Below, piece by piece: positions 45,023-50,418 of a stretch of DNA of 50,418 nucleotides. The notes beneath the pieces were generated by a model. That model was not told the DNA's origin. It did no database searches and was given only the letters and a program-made list of their open reading frames with translations. This stretch comes from Planctomycetota bacterium. Its GTDB lineage: Bacteria > Planctomycetota > UBA1135 > UBA2386. The translations under genes were made by a program, and so were the position numbers. Location of the stretch: contig JAHBXX010000033.1 in assembly GCA_019636245.1 (NCBI GenBank), forward strand, positions 1-50,418, written 5' to 3'. How positions within the stretch are numbered: position 1 is the stretch's first letter; every line of letters starts with the position of its first letter.

Positions 45023-46612
45023 ATGGCGACACCGGCGAGCGTGCTGGTCGTCGGCCCCGACGCCGACGCGAACGGGCGCTGCGCGGCGTTGCTGACCGCG
45101 CACGGGGTCCGCAGCGAGGCCTGCGGCGACGCCGACGAGGCGGCTCGGCGGCTGCCGGCGGCGTCCCCCGACCTGCTGGTCGTCTCGGCCGCGCTGCCGG
45201 CGGCGGTGCTGCCGCTGCTCGGCGAGGCCGCGCACCAGCACGATGCCGCCCTGGTGCTGCACACGGCGACGGCGCCCACGCCCGAGCAGTGGCAGCACGC
45301 CCTGGCGGCCGGTTGCGCCGCGGTGCTGCCGGCGGATGCCGAGCCGGCGACGGTCGCCGCGGTGCTCGCGGCCGCCGGCGCGGCCCGGCAGCGGGTCCGC
45401 ACCCGCAGCGAGGAGGCGCTGCGGCTCCGATTCCAGTCCGACGACCTGCGGCGGCGATGTGCGCAGCAGGCGGACCGCCTGCGCGAGACGCAGGAGACGT
45501 TCTTCCTCGACCTGTCGCGGATGATGAACATCATCACCAACATCATGGACGGCATCGTGTTCGTCGACCGTGCCGGCAACGTCACGCTGATGAACCCGGC
45601 CGCCGAGGACCTGCTGGGGACCAAGTCGTTCGTCGCCATCGGCAAGCCGGTCGCCGCGCTGCCCGGCCGCCAGGACCTGGTGCAGACGCTGGTGGCCGAC
45701 CACGCGCGCCTGTCGACGCAGAAGGAGGTCATCCAGACCGTCGAGGTGCACCACAACGAGCAGGACCTGATCTACGTCAAGTGCATGACCAGCCGCGTGC
45801 TCGACTACCGCGGCCAGCCGGCCGGCGTGCTGACGGTGCTGCGCGACGTCACGGCGGAGTTCAAGTCCGACCAGTTGAAGAACCAGTACCTGTCGATCGT
45901 CGCGCACGAGCTGCGCACGCCGCTGACCGGCATCAAGACCTTCGCCACGATGCTGACCAAGGGCACGCTCGGCGTGCTCGGCGAGCACCAGCAGCGGGTC
46001 TGCGAGTCGATCCGCGAGCAGTCGGTGCGGCTCGAGCACCAGATCGACAAGCTGATCAACCTGGGCAACCTCGAATCGGCGGACTACGGCCAGGACCGCG
46101 AGATCGTGCCGGTCGCCGACTTCGTCGTGGGCCTGCTGGCGCCGTTCGAGCAGCCGGCGCGCGACCGTCGCATCGCGCTGTCGCTGCAGGTCGAGGCCGG
46201 CGACGAGCGGCTCTACGCCGATCGCGCCGACATGCGACGGGCGTGCCAGGCGCTGGTCGAGAACGCGGTCAAGTTCGCCAAGGACGGCGGCCGGGTCGAG
46301 GTGCGCATCGAACCGATCCCCGGCGGGGGGCTGCGCTTCGGCGTGCGCGACGACGGCATCGGCATCGACCCGCGCTACCACCGCCGCATCTTCGAGAAGT
46401 TCTTCCAGGTCGAGGATCCGCTGACCCGCCACCACGGCGGCGCCGGACTTGGCCTGTTCGTCGCCCGCGGCATCGTCGAGGCGCACGGCAGCCGGATCGA
46501 AATCTCCAGCCAGCTGGGGTCCGGAGCCGATTTCTCCTTCGTGCTGCCGCTGTACGAGCAGTCGAAGCACGCCGTGACCCAGGTCGCCACGACCCAAGAG
46601 TGGAGAGTGTGA
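45023..46612 (+). CDS. Sensor histidine kinase with degenerate receiver and PAS domain
   Basis: A 529-residue soluble kinase. Residues 1-120 resemble a receiver fold but lack the phosphorylatable Asp ('PDLLVVSAALPAAVLPLLGE'), so it is probably a regulatory pseudo-receiver. A coiled linker leads to a PAS domain ('NIMDGIVFVDRAGNVTLMNP'), then HisKA with 'SIVAHELRTPLTGIKTF' (phospho-His) and an HATPase domain with N-box 'QALVENAVKFA', G1 'VRDDGIGIDP' and G2 'HGGAGLGLFVARGI'. Its stop overlaps the receiver gene start (TGATG). There is no membrane segment, so it senses a cytoplasmic signal. Confidence 0.9.
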   Translation: MATPASVLVVGPDADANGRCAALLTAHGVRSEACGDADEAARRLPAASPDLLVVSAALPAAVLPLLGEAAHQHDAALVLHTATAPTPEQWQHALAAGCAAVLPADAEPATVAAVLAAAGAARQRVRTRSEEALRLRFQSDDLRRRCAQQADRLRETQETFFLDLSRMMNIITNIMDGIVFVDRAGNVTLMNPAAEDLLGTKSFVAIGKPVAALPGRQDLVQTLVADHARLSTQKEVIQTVEVHHNEQDLIYVKCMTSRVLDYRGQPAGVLTVLRDVTAEFKSDQLKNQYLSIVAHELRTPLTGIKTFATMLTKGTLGVLGEHQQRVCESIREQSVRLEHQIDKLINLGNLESADYGQDREIVPVADFVVGLLAPFEQPARDRRIALSLQVEAGDERLYADRADMRRACQALVENAVKFAKDGGRVEVRIEPIPGGGLRFGVRDDGIGIDPRYHRRIFEKFFQVEDPLTRHHGGAGLGLFVARGIVEAHGSRIEISSQLGSGADFSFVLPLYEQSKHAVTQVATTQEWRV

Positions 46613-46986
46613 TGCAACGAACCGTTCTGATCATCGAAGACGAGAAGCTGATCATCGTCTCCACCCAGATGGTGCTCGAGGCGGCCGGCTTCCGCGTCGA
46701 GTCGGCGACCAACGGCGAGGACGGGATCGCCAAGGCGCGGTCGCAGGCGCCCGACCTGATCCTGCTCGACATCATGATGCCGGGCATCGACGGCTGGGAG
46801 ACGCTGACGCGGCTGAAGCGCGATTCGGCGACCGCCGGTATCCCGGTGGTCATCTTCACCGCCCGCGAGCACTCGCGCGGCCACCAGAAGAGCGCCGAGA
46901 TGGGGGCCGCCGACTACTTCCGCAAGCCGTTCGAGCCGGACGAACTGATCGAGCTGGTCGAGAAGCACGTCGGCCAGCGCGCCTAG
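46612..46986 (+). CDS. Single-domain response regulator (CheY-like receiver)
   Basis: A 124-residue receiver without an output domain. Acidic pocket 'IIEDEK', phospho-acceptor Asp in 'DLILLDIMMPGIDGWE', Thr in 'VVIFTAREHS' and Lys in 'YFRKPFEPDEL' are all present. It is coupled to the preceding histidine kinase by a 1-base overlap. With no effector, it should act through protein contacts, perhaps with the next gene product or the STAS partner. Confidence 0.92.
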   Translation: MQRTVLIIEDEKLIIVSTQMVLEAAGFRVESATNGEDGIAKARSQAPDLILLDIMMPGIDGWETLTRLKRDSATAGIPVVIFTAREHSRGHQKSAEMGAADYFRKPFEPDELIELVEKHVGQRA

Positions 46987-47022
46987 CCCTGGCGCCGGCC
47001 GGCCCCGGCCGGAGCGTGAGAC

Positions 47023-48090
47023 ATGGTGTCGGCACCGCACCTGCAGCATTGCGTGGCGACGCTGTGGTCGCTGGTCGGCGCCTGCCGTGCGGGGGAGGCC
47101 GAGGCCGCGCAGGCGGCAGCCCGCGCGGCGGCGGCGGCGCTGGACGCGGCGGCGGGCCCCCTGCGCGCCCTGCACCTGGCCGAGAGCGGCGGCGTGTTGC
47201 TCGCCAACGGCGCCCCGTTGCCGCTCGAGGTGCGCGTGTTCGCCGCCGCCGAGGGCCTCGCGACGCTGCTGCGGGAACTCGATCTCGACTACGTCTGCTT
47301 CGACGCGGGCGTCGAGGCGGGCGAGCTGGTGGCCTGGGCGGAGCGCTGCGCCGAGGCCCGCGGCAGCGGCCGTCCGGCCCCCGGCGGCGAGCCGGCGCCG
47401 CCCGGGGCCGCCGTGCACGTCGCGATCCGCCGCGACGCCGGCGATCCGGTCCGCGGCACCAACCGTCGCGCCTGCTCGGCCGCCGAGACCGATTCGCGCC
47501 TGCGCTCGGTGTTCCTGCAGTTCCACCTGCTGCAGAGCCTCGGCCGAGGCGGGCCGGTGCCGCCGGGCCTGGCGAAGGTGATCGTGCAGGCGATCGTCGA
47601 CCGGCTGCTGCAGGTGCCGCGCGGGCTCGAGCCCCTGGTGCTGCTGCAGGCGGAGCCGGCGCGGCTGCGGCGCGGCACCGAGGTGGCGATCCTGACCGTG
47701 CTGTTCGCGCGGGTGGCCGGCTGGCCGGACGACCGGCTGGCCGACCTCGGCGGCGCGGCGCTGCTGCACGACCTGGGCGCGCTGCTCGATCCGCACGCCC
47801 CCGGGGCGGCGGGGTTCGCCTGGCTGCTGGGGCAGGGCACCGACGAGTTCTGGCTGCGCAGCGCCCTGATCGCCCGCAGCTGGGCCGACGACGACGCCAT
47901 CGGCGGCGACGAGGGCCTCGCCGGCGCGGGCGGCGCCGCGCTCGTTCGCCTCGCCAGCGTCGCCGCCGCGTGCCTCGACCAGGGCGGCGGCCCGGAGGCT
48001 GCCCGCGCCCGCCTGCACGCCGGCGCGGCGCGGCCGCTGGCGCCGCAGCTGCTCGAGGTGGCCGACGCGGCGCTGCAGTCGCTGGCCTGA
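47023..48090 (+). CDS. Unknown protein with degenerate HD-type signalling domain
   Basis: A 355-residue soluble Ala/Leu-rich protein. Residues about 225-260 contain 'LADLGGAALLHDLGALLDPH', reminiscent of the HD motif of HD/HD-GYP phosphohydrolases, but the other metal ligands and the GYP triad are not evident. The N-terminal half ('RVFAAAEGLATLLRELDLDY', 'GVEAGELVAWAERCAEARGS') resembles the N-terminal region of bacterial HD-domain signalling proteins. It follows the receiver gene in the same direction and is probably part of that pathway. It is convergent with the ABC permease, with a 22-base gap. Confidence 0.6.
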   Translation: MVSAPHLQHCVATLWSLVGACRAGEAEAAQAAARAAAAALDAAAGPLRALHLAESGGVLLANGAPLPLEVRVFAAAEGLATLLRELDLDYVCFDAGVEAGELVAWAERCAEARGSGRPAPGGEPAPPGAAVHVAIRRDAGDPVRGTNRRACSAAETDSRLRSVFLQFHLLQSLGRGGPVPPGLAKVIVQAIVDRLLQVPRGLEPLVLLQAEPARLRRGTEVAILTVLFARVAGWPDDRLADLGGAALLHDLGALLDPHAPGAAGFAWLLGQGTDEFWLRSALIARSWADDDAIGGDEGLAGAGGAALVRLASVAAACLDQGGGPEAARARLHAGAARPLAPQLLEVADAALQSLA

Positions 48091-48112
48091 GCCGCGGCCG
48101 CGGCGGCAGCGG

Positions 48113-49372
48113 TCACTCGTGGCGCAGGGCCTCGACCGGGTCCATGTTCGCCGCGCGCCACGCCGGATAGAGACCGAACACCACGCCGACGGCGGCCGAG
48201 ATGCAGAACGCCAGCAGCACGTGCTGCGGCAGCACGACGGTCTTCTCCTCGAACACCTCGGTGATCACCTTCGGCACGATCATGCCGAGCGCGACGCCGA
48301 CCGCGCCGCCGAGCGCCGACAGCACGCCCGCCTCGACCAGGAACTGCTGCACGATGTGCTTCTTCTTCGCGCCGAGCGCGCGCCGGATGCCGATCTCGCG
48401 CGTGCGTTCGGTGACCGTGGCCAGCATGACGTTCATGATGCCGATGCCGCCGACCAGGAGGCTGATCGAGGCGATGACCGCCAGTACGAGGTTGAACCGC
48501 CGCTTGCTCGCCTCCTCCTGCTGCAGCAGCTCGAGCGGCACGGTGATCTCCGTGTCGCCGCGCACCTTGTGCATCGGCAACAGCATCTCGCGCAGCACCA
48601 TCGCCGCGTTCTCGACCTCGTCGGAGCCGGCCAGGTGGACCTTGATCTCGTGCAGCTCGGTCAGCTCGAAGCGGTTGGTCGACAGGTTGCGGATGGTGTC
48701 GCCGAACCGCCGCCGCGAGCTGGTCATCGGCACGAACACGCATTCGTCGTAGGTGATGCCGCTCGGGCCGGCCGCACGACCCTGGCCCTGCAGCACGCCG
48801 ACGACGCGGAAGCGGTCGTCGGTGCCGGCCAGGATCGTCTGGTCGATCGGGTTGTCGAGCGGGAACAGCAGCTTGGCCAGCTTGTGGCCGAGCACGCAGA
48901 CGTTCTCCTGGTTCAGCATGTCGAGGTCGGTGAGCCAGCGGCCCTCGGCGACCTTCATGTTGCTGGCCAGCAGGAACGACGGTTCGGTGCCGACGACGAC
49001 GGTGACGCGGAACGCCTCGCCCCGCATCACGCCGCGCTGCACCTCGCGTACCCGTACGACCGTCGCCCGCGGCAGCAGCCGCTCGATGCGATCGGCCTCG
49101 GCGTAGGTGAGGCCGTAGTCGAGCACGCTCCACATGCTGGAACTCGACTGCTGCGTCTCCTCCGGCTTGACGCTGCGCACGAGCACGTTGGTGACGCCCA
49201 TGTCGCGGAACTGCTCGAGCGCCGCCTGGCTGGCGCCCTCGCCGACGGCGAGCATCGCGATCACCGAGGCGACGCCGAACAGGATGCCGGCGGTGGTCAG
49301 CGAACTGCGCAGCTTGTGCAGCAGCAGGCTCTTCATGCCGAGCTGCACGATCCGCCCGAAGTCGCGGATCAC
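48113..49372 (-). CDS. MacB-type ABC transporter permease
   Basis: A 419-residue FtsX/MacB-fold permease. One N-terminal helix ('RSSLTTAGILFGVASVIAML'), a periplasmic MacB_PCD domain of about 230 residues ('VLGHKLAKLLFPLDNPIDQT'), then three C-terminal helices ('LVLAVIASISLLVGGIGIMN', 'VEAGVLSALGGAVGVALGMI', 'LLAFCISAAVGVVFGLYPAW') ending 'AANMDPVEALRHE'. 'TREIGIRRALGAKKKHI' is the usual coupling segment. The start GTG at 49372 overlaps the ATPase stop. It should act as a mechanotransmission exporter of peptides, lipoproteins or small molecules. Confidence 0.9.
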   Translation of the reverse strand: MIRDFGRIVQLGMKSLLLHKLRSSLTTAGILFGVASVIAMLAVGEGASQAALEQFRDMGVTNVLVRSVKPEETQQSSSSMWSVLDYGLTYAEADRIERLLPRATVVRVREVQRGVMRGEAFRVTVVVGTEPSFLLASNMKVAEGRWLTDLDMLNQENVCVLGHKLAKLLFPLDNPIDQTILAGTDDRFRVVGVLQGQGRAAGPSGITYDECVFVPMTSSRRRFGDTIRNLSTNRFELTELHEIKVHLAGSDEVENAAMVLREMLLPMHKVRGDTEITVPLELLQQEEASKRRFNLVLAVIASISLLVGGIGIMNVMLATVTERTREIGIRRALGAKKKHIVQQFLVEAGVLSALGGAVGVALGMIVPKVITEVFEEKTVVLPQHVLLAFCISAAVGVVFGLYPAWRAANMDPVEALRHE

Positions 49373-50088
49373 GGCGCGACCTCCGCCGGGCGGTTCACGT
49401 CGAAGCGCTCGACCTGGCCGTCCTTGAGCCACAGCGTGCGGTCGGCGCGGTCGGCGACCTTCTGGTTGTGCGTCACGATCACGATGGTGACTTCGTCGCG
49501 GCGCAGGTCGTCGAACAGGTCGAGGATCTCCTTCTCGGTGTTGCTGTCGAGGTTGCCGGTCGCCTCGTCGGCGAGCAGGAACAGCGGGTCGTTCATCAGC
49601 GCGCGGGCGATGGCGACGCGCTGCTGCTGACCGCCCGAGAGTTCGAGCGGCTTGTGCTCGAGCCGCTTGCCGAGGCCGACGCGGTCGGCCAGGTACTCGG
49701 CCTTGCGGCGAGACTCGGGGCCGACCCGGCCTTGGTAGAACAGCGGCACTTCGAGGTTCTCGAGCACCGTCAGCTGCGGGATCAGGTTGAACGACTGGAA
49801 GATGAAACCGATCTCGCGCCCGCGCACCTCGGACAGGGCGTCGTCGTCGAGCCGGGCGACGTCGCGGCCGCCGACCATGTAGGCGCCGCTGGTCGGGCGG
49901 TCGAGGCAGCCGAGGATGTTCAGCATCGTCGACTTGCCCGAGCCGGAGCGGCCCATGATGGCGAGGTAGTCGCCCTTGCGGATCTGCACCGAGACGCCGT
50001 TCAGCGCCCGCACGACGTTGTCGCCCATCCTGTAGTGGCGGTGCACGTCGACGAACTCGGCGATGACGGGGCGGTCGCTGCGGTCCAT
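49369..50088 (-). CDS. MacB/LolD-type ABC transporter ATP-binding protein
   Basis: A 239-residue ATPase. Walker A 'IMGRSGSGKSTML', Q-loop 'FIFQSFNLIPQLTVLENLEV', signature 'LSGGQQQR', Walker B 'LFLLADEATGNLD' and switch His in 'IVIVTHNQK'. Closest in form to MacB, LolD and FtsE-type subunits. It is translationally coupled to the permease (4-base overlap) and lies five bases from the upstream small protein gene, so three genes form one unit. Confidence 0.93.
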   Translation of the reverse strand: MDRSDRPVIAEFVDVHRHYRMGDNVVRALNGVSVQIRKGDYLAIMGRSGSGKSTMLNILGCLDRPTSGAYMVGGRDVARLDDDALSEVRGREIGFIFQSFNLIPQLTVLENLEVPLFYQGRVGPESRRKAEYLADRVGLGKRLEHKPLELSGGQQQRVAIARALMNDPLFLLADEATGNLDSNTEKEILDLFDDLRRDEVTIVIVTHNQKVADRADRTLWLKDGQVERFDVNRPAEVAP

Positions 50089-50092
50089 GGCG

Positions 50093-50383
50093 TCAGTTGC
50101 CCGGCCGGCCGCCGCCGTCGCCGCCCTGGCTGCCGGGGCCGCTGGGGCCGCCGGGGCCGCGGTTGCGGCGCGGCATCAGCGCCATCAGGCCGTCGCTGAG
50201 GGTCTGCGCCTCGTCCAGCCGGTTCTCGTCGATCGCCTTGACGATCGCCGCGACGGCGATCTCGAGCTTGTTCGCCTGCTCGTCGTCGAGCGTGCTGCGC
50301 ATGCGGCCGGGCATCGCCGCCAGGGACTCGCGCCGCTGCTGCAACTCCTCGGCGCTCAGCTCGGTCAGCTTCTTGCGCGCCAT
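50093..50383 (-). CDS. C-terminal part of, or small, protein upstream of the ABC exporter
   Basis: From the ATG at 50383 it is 96 residues: two amphipathic helices ('KLTELSAEELQQRRESLAAM', 'KLEIAVAAIVKAIDENRLDE') and a Gly/Pro-rich tail ('PGGPSGPGSQGGDGGGRPGN'). The frame stays open to the right edge of the window with further Gly/Pro/Arg codons, so this may be the end of a longer protein, for example a MacA-like adaptor with an unusual tail. It is in the same direction as the ABC genes and five bases from them. Confidence 0.5.
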   Translation of the reverse strand: MARKKLTELSAEELQQRRESLAAMPGRMRSTLDDEQANKLEIAVAAIVKAIDENRLDEAQTLSDGLMALMPRRNRGPGGPSGPGSQGGDGGGRPGN

Positions 50384-50418
50384 GCCGGGCGGGCGGCCGC
50401 CGGCGGGGTTGCGGCCGC

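Overview
The window is high-GC bacterial DNA and reads as a chromosomal segment of a member of the Planctomycetota. That placement is inferred from three things: a giant Ser/Thr kinase fused to a formylglycine-generating-enzyme-like (FGE) domain, large secreted repeat proteins of which one ends in an 'FYNQALVLDP'-type C-terminal module, and weak or absent Shine-Dalgarno signals at many starts. No rRNA, tRNA or CRISPR array was seen.

Layout. 0-7.7 kb: housekeeping and small enzymes (unknown protein, GT-C membrane glycosyltransferase, secreted tandem beta-carbonic anhydrase, EF-G, two cupins, a 6-pyruvoyl-tetrahydropterin-synthase-like protein). 7.7-8.4 kb: gene-free stretch rich in perfect inverted repeats. 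8.4-17.2 kb: FAD oxidoreductase, MFS transporter, PDZ lipoprotein, a complete insertion-sequence-like element wedged against mutM, methylmalonyl-CoA epimerase plus acyl-CoA carboxyltransferase, and a DUF1801 protein. 17.4-18.5 kb and 31.0-32.0 kb: two Rpn (PD-(D/E)XK, transposase_31-type) nuclease genes that share about 816 bp of apparently identical DNA but differ in the C-terminal 4-residue repeat tract. Each contains an internal Shine-Dalgarno/ATG that could make a short C-terminal protein. 18.7-24.1 kb: a complete diversity-generating retroelement (DGR). 24.2-31.0 kb: Gfo/Idh dehydrogenase, NhaA, a subtilase, biotin carboxylase and biotin carrier protein. 32-41.8 kb: TPR-type protein, mutarotase, a cobalamin riboswitch before a secreted protein, a CWC zinc-binding protein, two large secreted beta-propeller-like proteins (the first preceded by an 8-bp tandem repeat that puts its start codon out of frame) and a coiled-coil membrane protein. 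41.9-50.4 kb: enzyme I of a phosphotransferase system, a SANT/Myb-like repeat protein, a signalling cluster (STAS, histidine kinase, receiver, degenerate HD-type protein) and a MacB-type ABC exporter.

The most striking system is the DGR. On the minus strand run a transmembrane Ser/Thr kinase whose C-terminal FGE/C-type-lectin-like domain ends in a variable repeat (VR), an HRDC-domain protein, Avd, a reverse transcriptase, and the template repeat (TR) lying inside the 3' end of the RT reading frame. Over 139 aligned bases, TR and VR differ at 18 positions; 17 of these are at TR adenines, and all ten TR AAC codons are changed. This predicts a receptor-like kinase whose extracytoplasmic ligand surface is retargeted by mutagenic retrohoming.

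Other linked themes are a split acyl-CoA carboxylase (carboxyltransferase and epimerase at 14-16 kb, biotin carboxylase and carrier at 29-31 kb), B12-dependent regulation, and three separate means of rapid variation: DGR, the Rpn repeat tract, and an 8-bp slippage repeat.
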